Made by a program: the position numbers and the translations under genes. Below the pieces are notes generated by a model. That model was not told the origin of the DNA. It ran no database searches and saw only the letters and a list, made by a program, of their open reading frames with translations. Source: a virus. From it: 46,193 bases of DNA. Positions within the stretch are counted from its first letter, which is position 1. The number at the start of each line of letters is the position of its first letter. The DNA is taken from positions 1 through 46,193 of IMG/VR virus record IMGVR_UViG_3300020455_000024. One strand, 5' to 3'. This document shows, in pieces, positions 25,241 through 33,200 of the stretch.

Positions 25241-25384
25241 TTAACTGCAAGGGATTGCCTTGCTTCTAACCTTAAGACCACGATACATAAGATCATGTCT
25301 CTGGGTTTGAGTATGCTCGTTGATGAGCATCTTTCTGTACTCTTCAGTGTCGTACTCGACACCACGGTAAGTAACTTTTGCCAT
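25241..25384 (-). CDS. DUF4278-like small protein
   Basis: A 47-residue protein beginning MAKVTYRGVEYDTEEYRKML and containing LMYRGLKVRSKAI. The repeated (T/M)YRG(V/L) motif is that of the cyanobacterial DUF4278 family, common in cyanobacteria and their phages. Function unknown. It is the last gene before a strong terminator. An AGGTAAAG stretch lies about 8 bases before the ATG. Confidence 0.72.
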   Translation of the reverse strand: MAKVTYRGVEYDTEEYRKMLINEHTQTQRHDLMYRGLKVRSKAIPCS

Positions 25385-25424
25385 TGGCTTTACCTAAAGG
25401 TAGGGTGGATAAGACCCCGTTCCT

Positions 25425-25583
25425 TCAGTCGGCTTTTGCGTCCTCAAAGCATCCCTTCTCAGTACTCTGTGCCACAATCTGAATAAGTTCAGATTTAGGA
25501 GTTTCAGTATGCTGACGGTATATCTGTTCGACAAGACCAGTAGCATAATCACATGGTAAAAGACTGATGAGAAGTAGTTCCAT
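25425..25583 (-). CDS. Small cyanophage protein of unknown function
   Basis: A 52-residue protein MELLLISLLPCDYATGLVEQ, IYRQHTETPKSELIQIVAQS, TEKGCFEDAKAD. The first ten residues are hydrophobic but too short for a membrane span. I support it from codon structure, the dedicated promoter upstream (25650-25678) and the coordinated terminator downstream. I do not recognise a function. Confidence 0.62.
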   Translation of the reverse strand: MELLLISLLPCDYATGLVEQIYRQHTETPKSELIQIVAQSTEKGCFEDAKAD

Positions 25584-25649
25584 GAGGATGAACGATTCCG
25601 TTCCGAGTCGGCTTACTTGCGACCTCTTATGAGGTTGAACGTTGTGTTA

Positions 25650-25678
25650 ATACTAACACATTTCAATTATTTAGTCAA
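25650..25678 (-). promoter_or_regulatory. Sigma70-type promoter with a palindrome over the -10
   Basis: TTGACT (25673-25678), a 17-base spacer, and TAGTAT (25650-25655), 67 bases before the 52-residue gene. A perfect 7-bp inverted repeat TGTGTTA...TAACACA (25643-25660) covers the -10 box and may be an operator. CTAAATAAT (25666-25674) in the same stretch is also a late-type near match. The remaining leader to 25584 shows no other gene. Confidence 0.65.
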
Positions 25679-25707
25679 GTAGCAAGTAGTTTTGTAAAGT
25701 TTTAATA

Positions 25708-26055
25708 TTATTTACGTTTTTTTCCTTTGGGTTTAGGTGATTGATAACCCCAGAGATATGGTTTAATAGTTCCATTACCATAATCAATGCTCTTTAGACC
25801 ATCCTTAAACTTATCCCAATACATATCGAACAAAGATATTTTAGTACCTCTTGTAAGATCAAAGTGAATTTTATCTTCGTACATATATTTTATAATATAT
25901 GCATCAGTAGGTGCATTTTTAGTAGCAACATTTTCAAATGATCCATCTTCAACAACTATAACACATCCATAATTAGATCCAAGTTTTTCCCTTTCTTCTT
26001 TAGACCAAATAGGTACTTTCTTTTCTGGTTTCTTTAACTGTGTCTCTGTGGTCAT
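25708..26055 (-). CDS. Hypothetical protein, basic C-terminus
   Basis: A 115-residue soluble protein: an acidic/basic N-terminus (MTTETQLKKPEKKVPIWSKE), a beta-rich centre (YGCVIVVEDGSFENV, DAYIIKYMYEDKIHFDLTRG) and a very basic tail KPKGKKRK. It overlaps the stop of the gene upstream by 4 bases. No family recognised; the downstream gap contains the micro-operon promoter. Confidence 0.6.
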   Translation of the reverse strand: MTTETQLKKPEKKVPIWSKEEREKLGSNYGCVIVVEDGSFENVATKNAPTDAYIIKYMYEDKIHFDLTRGTKISLFDMYWDKFKDGLKSIDYGNGTIKPYLWGYQSPKPKGKKRK

Positions 26056-26654
26056 GCTTTATCTCTCCACACAATATCTGGATATGCTTCTTCTACAACA
26101 TCTCTTGTAATCTTATATCTATCAGATAAGTTACCATCTTTAACAAGAACAATAATTTCTGCTTCTAATGGATGAAGTCCTTGAAGTATATTAATAAACA
26201 TAGACTCTCTACGCATATTATTCATACCGTCATTACCACCTTTTACAAAGTGATAAAAATTCTTACACTCTCTTCTTATAGTTGTTCTACCTTGAGTATC
26301 TGATACACCCATAGAGAATGAACCAGTCTCATGCATAGCACGGATATCTTCTTTCATTTTAGTTGAAAGAGTTCCACTATAAGTATTTTGTTCATCATAT
26401 GATTGATATGGTACATCCCCATCTGGTAAAGCAGATTCGATTGTAGTATCAAAATTCCATAAGAATAATGTTCTTAGATGAAACTCATCATACTTCTTCA
26501 GAACCTCAACTTTCTTTACCTTACTCTTTTGTTTTGATACTAAATCAAGTACCTCAAATACAAAAGGTTTCTTAGGTAACTGGGGTATTGCAGTAGTCTT
26601 TACAACTCTTGGTTTTGATTTTCTAGTAGTCGTCGTCTTCGATTTCGTTGTCAT
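26052..26654 (-). CDS. Conserved cyanophage protein, DUF6433-like
   Basis: A 200-residue protein. After a Thr/Lys-rich start it contains FVFEVLDLVSKQKSKVKKVE, LKKYDEFHLRTLFLWNFDTT, ESALPDGDVPY, and HPLEAEIIVLVKDGNLSDRY followed by KITRDVVEEAYPDIVW. This pattern recurs in T4-like phages as a protein of unknown function; the DUF6433 name is from memory. I chose the ATG at 26654; a TTG 12 bases upstream is also in frame. It overlaps the membrane-protein gene by 32 bases. Confidence 0.65.
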   Translation of the reverse strand: MTTKSKTTTTRKSKPRVVKTTAIPQLPKKPFVFEVLDLVSKQKSKVKKVEVLKKYDEFHLRTLFLWNFDTTIESALPDGDVPYQSYDEQNTYSGTLSTKMKEDIRAMHETGSFSMGVSDTQGRTTIRRECKNFYHFVKGGNDGMNNMRRESMFINILQGLHPLEAEIIVLVKDGNLSDRYKITRDVVEEAYPDIVWRDKA

Positions 26655-26850
26655 AATTGTTTTCAAATCTAAATGCTACAATGTTATCTGGAACTAAATT
26701 ACCTAGTTCGTCAAACATCTCAGGATGTGGGCGTGGTATCTCTCGATAATTCATCATATAGTCCCTTGCTACCCATCCTATTAATCCTCCAACAAAAAAG
26801 AATAATAAAGATATTGGTAATACTAAAACTAAAATTGTGTCGAGAGTCAT
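26623..26850 (-). CDS. Small single-span membrane protein
   Basis: A 75-residue protein: one hydrophobic segment at the start (DTILVLVLPISLLFFFVGGL, then IGWVARDYMM) followed by a soluble tail HPEMFDELGNLVPDNIVAFR and an acidic end. The start at 26850 has AGGA 9 bases upstream. The frame is also open to an ATG at 26961, but that ATG lies 4 bases after the -10 box of a near-consensus promoter, has no Shine-Dalgarno and covers a TATAAATA. If 26961 is used the protein is 112 residues. Function unknown. Confidence 0.6.
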   Translation of the reverse strand: MTLDTILVLVLPISLLFFFVGGLIGWVARDYMMNYREIPRPHPEMFDELGNLVPDNIVAFRFENNYDNEIEDDDY

Positions 26851-26945
26851 ACTTCTATTTCCTATGGTAATGGTTTTACTGGTTGGTTTTTTATTACCTC
26901 CTTTTAGTATGAACTCAACCCCACGATTGATATGTTCTTTGGTTT

Positions 26946-26993
26946 TATTTATAGTTGTCATTCAAGTATATAACAAAATATATGATTTGTCAA
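26946..26993 (-). promoter_or_regulatory. Tandem early-type and late-type promoters
   Basis: TTGACA (26988-26993), a 17-base spacer and TATACT (26965-26970) form a near-consensus sigma70 promoter that starts 1 base beside the glutaredoxin stop codon. Eleven bases further on is an exact late box, TATAAATA (26946-26953). The pair would allow both early and late expression of the membrane-protein cluster. Confidence 0.65.
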
Positions 26994-27233
26994 TTAGACA
27001 ATACTTTTTTCTTTGAGATATTTAACAGTATCAGTACATCCACCAAGATTATCTCCATTTAAAACCACTTGAGGGAATGTAGAACCTTCACCAAACTGTC
27101 CGTAGAAACCATCCTTAGTAAAATGTTCATCAAGTTTATAGATAACATGACTCAATTTTGCTAGCTTCATCACCTCTTGAATTTTTTCGCAGTATGGGCA
27201 ACCGTCTTTACTATAAATGGTAAAATTCTGCAT
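26994..27233 (-). CDS. Glutaredoxin
   Basis: A 79-residue protein with the CPYC active site (GCPYCEKIQEVM, residues 12-15), the cis-proline TFPQVV and the glutathione-binding GGCTDTVKYL. A typical small dithiol glutaredoxin; in T4-like phages it probably keeps ribonucleotide reductase reduced. No Shine-Dalgarno is seen. A CTAAATAAT late-type element lies 17 bases upstream. Confidence 0.93.
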   Translation of the reverse strand: MQNFTIYSKDGCPYCEKIQEVMKLAKLSHVIYKLDEHFTKDGFYGQFGEGSTFPQVVLNGDNLGGCTDTVKYLKEKSIV

Positions 27234-27249
27234 TGTTTAACTTAAAAAA

Positions 27250-27258
27250 ATTATTTAG
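27250..27258 (-). promoter_or_regulatory. Late-type promoter element before glutaredoxin
   Basis: CTAAATAAT is a one- or two-base variant of the T4 late -10 box, 17 bases before the glutaredoxin ATG in a 44-base gap. The same TAAATAAT core recurs before gp26, HNH and the gene at 45120. Confidence 0.4.
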
Positions 27259-27277
27259 ATGTGTAGTATATCATACA

Positions 27278-27859
27278 TTAATCAAAGAAGAAAATTTGAA
27301 ATAGTCTAGAGTCTTCTTTGTTGGTTCCAAAATATTGTGATGCTGCATGTATATGTTGTGCATCAAAAATGAATAGTCTATTGAATACATTACCAATAGA
27401 ATCTACCAACTCAAACTTAGTTCCATCATAGAATCCACCATCAAAAGCACCTTCATAATTTGAATCACTAGTCCTCATAGCACCATTCTTAGTAGCATAG
27501 AGAGATGTTCCACAACTATATGCTGGATTGGGATGTAGATATATCATTGCTGCCCATGTCTGTCCATCATTATGATACACAATAGGATCTTCAGGAACAC
27601 AATACTGGAACCTACCATTCATACCATGTGATTCCCATTCACGTATCTTGATACCCATGATACGTTCAAATGCTTCCTTCGTTCCTGGGACATAGAACTG
27701 TTCTTCAGTACGTCTTCCTTTATAGTATCGTAAGTCCTCTTTAAACTCTTGCTTCAATGCAAAGTCTCTAACAGCATAAGGATCTGAATAGAAATTATCA
27801 ACTACCCATACAGTTTTCTGTGCTGCTCTATTGATTGATGTTACTGGTATAAATTTCAT
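27278..27859 (-). CDS. 2OG-Fe(II) oxygenase-like protein (DUF6445 type)
   Basis: A 193-residue protein. The core IVYHNDGQTWAAMIYLHPNP and SCGTSLYATKNG gives the HxD half of the iron site. LFIFDAQHIHAASQYFG supplies the distal His, and RLFQIFFFD supplies a 2-oxoglutarate-binding Arg. The start VVDNFYSDPYAVRDFALKQE is characteristic of this subgroup, seen near sugar-related genes in phages. Its ATG overlaps the upstream glycosyltransferase by 4 bases, so the enzymes form one translation unit. Substrate unknown; hydroxylation of a virion or cell-surface component is a guess. Confidence 0.7.
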   Translation of the reverse strand: MKFIPVTSINRAAQKTVWVVDNFYSDPYAVRDFALKQEFKEDLRYYKGRRTEEQFYVPGTKEAFERIMGIKIREWESHGMNGRFQYCVPEDPIVYHNDGQTWAAMIYLHPNPAYSCGTSLYATKNGAMRTSDSNYEGAFDGGFYDGTKFELVDSIGNVFNRLFIFDAQHIHAASQYFGTNKEDSRLFQIFFFD

Positions 27860-28956
27860 GTGTTTTCACATGCTACTTTATGTAAAAACTCTGGATACTT
27901 TCCAGAATCAATATAAAAATTAGTATTAATTAAGAAAAAATATTCTGGAAAAGGCAATTTTCTATTTGGATCTACCAATCTTTCAGTTTGTATCTTCATA
28001 GATTCAAAGTCTCCCATCTGCCTAAAGCATTCAGCAAGTCCAACAATGTGTTCGTTTCTAACTGGGCAAAACTCTTCTGCCCTAATACAACAATCCATTG
28101 CCTTCTCATAATCACCAAGGTATCTATAGAGTTCCTGAAGAAGATAATATGTATAATAACTCATCTCATTAGTACCTGCGTAATTAGTATATGCTAACCA
28201 CTCTTTAAAATAAAATATAGATCTTCTAGCATATTCAATTGAATGATTCCTTCCTAAAGGATAAAAATCTGCAGCAAAACAATCATAATAACTCTTACCA
28301 ATATACCAAAAATGATATGTATCAGTTAATAAATCACCCTCACGTATATGTTTCTCCTCTAATTTTAATGCATCAGAAAGATACTTAGTAGGAACAGTAT
28401 ATGATTCACCATCAAAAGTACCTATTTGTCTAAAACTTTTTGGTAGATCATACTTCTGAAATTCTTCACCAACTCCTGGTAGATCACAGACAATACATTC
28501 ATGTGCTAAGTCATGTTTAAAATGCCAAGGTAATCTTGCATTCCACATCCATGCACGATAATAAACACATCCAGGTTGCATTGCAGTAATATGAAACGCT
28601 TGATTGACTGTATTATTAATCGGAGTCCAATCAAAATCATCATCAACTTCTAGATACTCATCACAATCCATCTTAAGTATCCAATCACATCCATGATCTG
28701 TTTGAAGACACTTCTGTAATAGATGATCTCTATTCCATCCAAAACTTACCCAACCTTCTTCCACTTGATAAATGAATCCAGGTATATTCTTATCATTAAA
28801 AAATTCTTTTACAATATCAGGTGTGCCATCAGTGGAACCATTATCCTGCATCACATAATAATCAATGTACTTATAGCAAGATTCAAGCATCCTCTTCATA
28901 ACAGATGCCTCATTCTTAAACATTGATATCATTACAATCTTTGTTTCTTTATTCAT
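27856..28956 (-). CDS. Family 2 glycosyltransferase with helical-repeat C-terminus
   Basis: A 366-residue protein. The GT-A fold start is clear: VMISMFKNEASVMKRMLESC, DYYVMQDNGSTDGTPDIVKE, and the metal-binding WILKMDCDEYLEVDDDF (DxD-like DCD). Residues from about 260 look like TPR-type helical repeats (YLGDYEKAMDCCIRAEEFCP, HIVGLAECFRQMGDFE). Overlaps both neighbours by 4 bases. A cytoplasmic enzyme; no signal or membrane segment. Acceptor unknown. Confidence 0.85.
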   Translation of the reverse strand: MNKETKIVMISMFKNEASVMKRMLESCYKYIDYYVMQDNGSTDGTPDIVKEFFNDKNIPGFIYQVEEGWVSFGWNRDHLLQKCLQTDHGCDWILKMDCDEYLEVDDDFDWTPINNTVNQAFHITAMQPGCVYYRAWMWNARLPWHFKHDLAHECIVCDLPGVGEEFQKYDLPKSFRQIGTFDGESYTVPTKYLSDALKLEEKHIREGDLLTDTYHFWYIGKSYYDCFAADFYPLGRNHSIEYARRSIFYFKEWLAYTNYAGTNEMSYYTYYLLQELYRYLGDYEKAMDCCIRAEEFCPVRNEHIVGLAECFRQMGDFESMKIQTERLVDPNRKLPFPEYFFLINTNFYIDSGKYPEFLHKVACENT

Positions 28957-30182
28957 ATTGCTAATTCTCCTGGAAAACGTTCTTGATTATCTTTAATTGC
29001 AATTAACCATGCAGATACAACAGGAATTTGTGGTGCCATATCCCAAGTATCCAAACGATATGTTTGAAATCTTATATCTGTATTACGTATGAACTGTGCC
29101 TTGTCACGATTAGTATAGTACCAGAAACTATGTTCATTCCAGAAGCTAACATGAGTTGGATCTTGCCATGCTCCTCTACCATCAGTAGAAGGGACTTCAA
29201 TCATTGCCCATCCACCGTGTGCCAATACCCTATGAATCTCACGCATCGTCTTTATAGGGTCTTTTAGATGCTCTATAATATGACTAGCATTAAGAACACC
29301 AACACTATTATCTGGTAATGGAATACCTTCATCTAAATTACAAGTAATATCAGCACCCTCTTGATCTATAGTTAGATATCCTTCTCTTGGATATAATCCA
29401 CCACCAATATCAACCTTTGATAATCCTCTAATATCAGCATCTCTTTCTGCTAATTGAAAAGCATATTGATTATAAAGTTCTCTAGTTTTCTTTTGTATAT
29501 TTTCTGATCTTTCTAACCATGTATTATCTCCAGTAACTCTATAAATGTAAAGTGGTTTCTTTATATGAAACATCTTTGTTTTGAGATATGTACGAATACA
29601 AAGATCATGATCATCACAAATATCCAACTCAACATTATGACCACCGAGTTCTATATACAATTCTCTTCTCCATGACCTTACATGATCAGGGGCATACCAA
29701 ATATAAGATAAACTATGACTTGTTGGTTCCCATGAATTCATTACGTAATATTTTTTACCACGAAATTCATACTCATACTGAGTCCATCCATGATTACTAT
29801 TATATGGAATAAAATCATCCTGATACATTAATACATCACTATATGCAAATCCAATCTCAGGATCCTGATATGCCTTACATAATTCATCAAGACAATCTGA
29901 TCTAATTAGATCATCAGAATCTATCTCAACCAGAACATCACCTGTTCCTTTATGAAATGCATTATGTTTATGATATCCTACACTCTTTGAATCACTTTCA
30001 GTCCTATGAATAATAACTCTATCATCATCAATTATATCTTTATCTAAATCAGATTCATGCAGTTCATTATTCAACCAAAGAATCCATTCCCAATTATCAT
30101 ATGTCTGGGCAACTATGCTGTCATATAATTCTTTAATATATGGTGTCTTCTTATGAGCAGGAGTTATAATACTAAACTTCAT
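28953..30182 (-). CDS. Glycosyltransferase family 2 fused to a SAM methyltransferase
   Basis: A 409-residue bifunctional protein. Residues 1-230 are GT-A: FSIITPAHKKTPYIKELYDS, DVLVEIDSDDLIRSDCLDEL (DxD) and ELGGHNVELDICDDHDLCIR. Residues about 255-400 are a class I methyltransferase: KVDIGGGLYPREGYLTIDQE (SAM loop), LPDNSVGVLNASHIIEHLKD, REIHRVLAHGGWAMIEVPS. First gene of a three-gene translationally coupled cassette with its own promoter. It probably transfers and methylates a sugar; the target (virion protein, DNA or host surface) cannot be told from sequence. Confidence 0.85.
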   Translation of the reverse strand: MKFSIITPAHKKTPYIKELYDSIVAQTYDNWEWILWLNNELHESDLDKDIIDDDRVIIHRTESDSKSVGYHKHNAFHKGTGDVLVEIDSDDLIRSDCLDELCKAYQDPEIGFAYSDVLMYQDDFIPYNSNHGWTQYEYEFRGKKYYVMNSWEPTSHSLSYIWYAPDHVRSWRRELYIELGGHNVELDICDDHDLCIRTYLKTKMFHIKKPLYIYRVTGDNTWLERSENIQKKTRELYNQYAFQLAERDADIRGLSKVDIGGGLYPREGYLTIDQEGADITCNLDEGIPLPDNSVGVLNASHIIEHLKDPIKTMREIHRVLAHGGWAMIEVPSTDGRGAWQDPTHVSFWNEHSFWYYTNRDKAQFIRNTDIRFQTYRLDTWDMAPQIPVVSAWLIAIKDNQERFPGELAI

Positions 30183-30205
30183 TCAACATCACGTCACATA
30201 ATATA

Positions 30206-30224
30206 ATTATAGCACTGGTGTCAA
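30206..30224 (-). promoter_or_regulatory. Extended -10 promoter of the glycosyltransferase cassette
   Basis: TGCTATAAT (30206-30214) is a perfect extended -10 box 23 bases before the ATG at 30182. A TTGACA at 30219-30224 is too close to pair with it but is 15 bases from an alternative TATTAT. This is the only gap (59 bases) between the cassette and the fibre gene upstream, and no terminator is visible in it. Confidence 0.5.
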
Positions 30225-30241
30225 CCTATTATATTTTTATC

Positions 30242-33200
30242 CTAGCTAGTTGTCCCAATACCTACTGGTGCAACCATAGGAATGTCACCACCTTCAGGTA
30301 CATTCTGTACTTTAGGAAATTCAACTATAAGTTCACCATCATCATTAGTTCTATCATCTGATTTAATCTGTTCATCTTTACGTTCTCCAACTACTATCCA
30401 AGAAATAGTATCAGTAGATGTATTATCCTGTGCAGTAATAGTCAATATATTACCAGATACTGAACCTTTAACAGCACCCCATCCAGTTTCATTTGAAGTA
30501 TGACACTGAATATTAGTATTCAATACAACAAATGTTCCATCTGTCATATTAGAATTATTATCAAGATTAACTGTAGCAGTTCCTGATGATAAAGTTATCT
30601 TACCACGATATATGTTGTCACATTGTGGACTTTCAACACTAGAATGAACTAACTCATGTGTATCCTTTTTAGATGTAAGTGGATGAGGAATCTGGAATGT
30701 TTTACTTCCTGTTACATTTAAACCTTCAAAGACATGTGTTCCTCTATGCCTTAGTCTAAATACTCTCCAACCAGAAATATAACATATTCTATCTCCACTA
30801 TTATTAACATAATTAAATAGTGCCTGTGGTGTCCAATACTTTCTAGCACCTCCAGTAAAACCAGATCTAAATTCACCATAAGAACTACCATGATTTGGTC
30901 CTATTGTTCCAGTTACCCTTGTCCAAGATGTTGAGTTGATAGTTTGGTTAACCATTGCCCAATAACCATAAGATCCAGGGTTACCAGTACCATTTTCCAT
31001 ATTGCAATCATATTCAATAGAACCCATATAATGATTCTGACTACCATTATGTGTTCTCATCCAACATTCCATACGGAATGAATCACCGTCATCTATTGGA
31101 ATATAAGGGAATCCTGATCCATAATCACCACCACAATTAACTGCACCAGAAACCATAATTGCATATCCGCCAGGAGCATCACCAATGTTTAACCAACTTA
31201 CAGAATCAGTATTAAAGAATTTTCGCAATTCTGATTGACTCCAAGATGGGTCTATAGAGAATACACATTCACCTTCTCCACCAGAAACAACAGGAGCATA
31301 TACATCATTACATCCATATGCAGTACTATATCTTGTTCTATTCTTTCCAATCATCAATCCATAATTTATATGGACATCACTATTTCCTACTCTAGTTTCA
31401 TTACTAGTATTTTCCCCATATATGTTTAATACATCTCTACCATGAGTTTCATCATAGATTCTAAATCTATGAGTGTTAGTACCAGTTGAACCCAATATTC
31501 TCCAAGTTGTACTAGGACCACTACTAGTCAACCAAATATCTGCTTCTGTTCCTGTTATATTCAATTGCTGACTTGATGGTCCTGATAAACTAAGCCTACC
31601 TTGGTGAGAAAGAGTCATTCTTGTTCCAATGGTACTTGGTGTTCCTGTAGAGAAGCATAATTGATTAGCACCATTAGTACTATCTGTCATCTCTGCACGA
31701 ATGTTTGCAGAAACTCCTGCATTTCCACTTCCATCAGCACCGTCTCTTTGTTCAAACTCAATCATTCCACAAATTGTACCATTATTAATGCTGGTTAAAG
31801 TATTGGTAAGTCTTATAACACCACCATTACTTGCATCTGATATATGAAGAGTTCTATCAGGACTTACTTCATTGATACCAACTCTTCTGCTGCTTGCTAA
31901 TGATAATACCGTTTCAGCAGCAACATCTGCAAAATCACTATTACTTGTTCCTACTCCAAAGTCTAAATTACCCCAAGCAGAATCATCATTTCTTATTCTC
32001 CAGTTTCTTGATGATGAACTACTATGAGACTTGAAGGATATACCTTTGTTGTCTCGAATATGAATACCACCGTCATTTCTTGTATCAACGGGAGTGAAAT
32101 CACCTACAACTACATTACCACTTGATGTAATATGCAGTCTTTGTGTTGTTGTGGTTGCTTCTCCAGTATAAAAAGCTAGGTGAGCAACACCTTGTCCATT
32201 ACCACCACGTATTTCTATTGCATCTGATAACCTTCCTAAATTATCAATTGATTTAAGAGCACCATATCCACGATTACCAACACTTCTTCCACCTTGGATT
32301 GCAAGTCCTCTATCATTTGCATGATTCAATACAATAGTTGCACCACTATTATCAGCATCAGTTCCAGATCCAAATCTGGCAAGGAGTTCATATGCACCAC
32401 TTTGAGAATTATCACCTAGAATATGGAATTTTGGTGCTGCAAATGATGCACCACTTGCTAAATCACCAGCAGTAGGTGTGACAATTCCAAGACCAACTTT
32501 ACCTGTTTGATTTACAGTAAAATGAATATCACTAGTATCATTATCATATACCAAAAAGTTTGCTGTAGTGCTACAACCCCAATATCCTCTTGTTGCACCA
32601 CCTGTCCTTAATTCTATCTGTGTATTAGAAGTATCACCTCTCTCAAGTACTACAGGATGTCCAGTAGTTCCTGAAAAAATATGCATCATTCTAGCAGGAG
32701 ATGAGGTATTGATACCAATTTTTTTATCACCACAAATACGAAATACTTCTGTTCCTCCTGTAGATTGTGAATCAACTCTGAATATATGATCTCTATCATT
32801 TACAAAGGTATCATAATATACGTGACCAGTGCCACCCTCACACATAAATCTATATTGATTTACACCTGCTTGTTTATAAAATATCCCTGCTTTATAATTT
32901 GATGCTCCATCAATTGTAAGATCCTGTGTTGTATTTGGAACCGAAGTACTAATTCCTATATTACCTGCTGCCGTAAAAGACATGACAGCAGCATCACCAA
33001 GACTGCTATTTCTTAAATGTAAAGTTCCAGCAGCACCACTTTCAACTGTTCCATTTCCATCATTATCAAAATCCCAACTTAATACGCTATTATTTAATCT
33101 TATAACAGCATCAGCAGCACCAGTAGATTGAACAGCAAGTTGTTGAGTACCAGAACCTGATATGTCAAGATTGTATGCTGGAACCGCACTTCCTATACCA

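Noticed and set aside
25295-25486. Plus-strand 63-residue frame
   Set aside because: It is antisense to the DUF4278-like gene and to the end of the 52-residue gene, both of which have coherent sequences and shared regulation.
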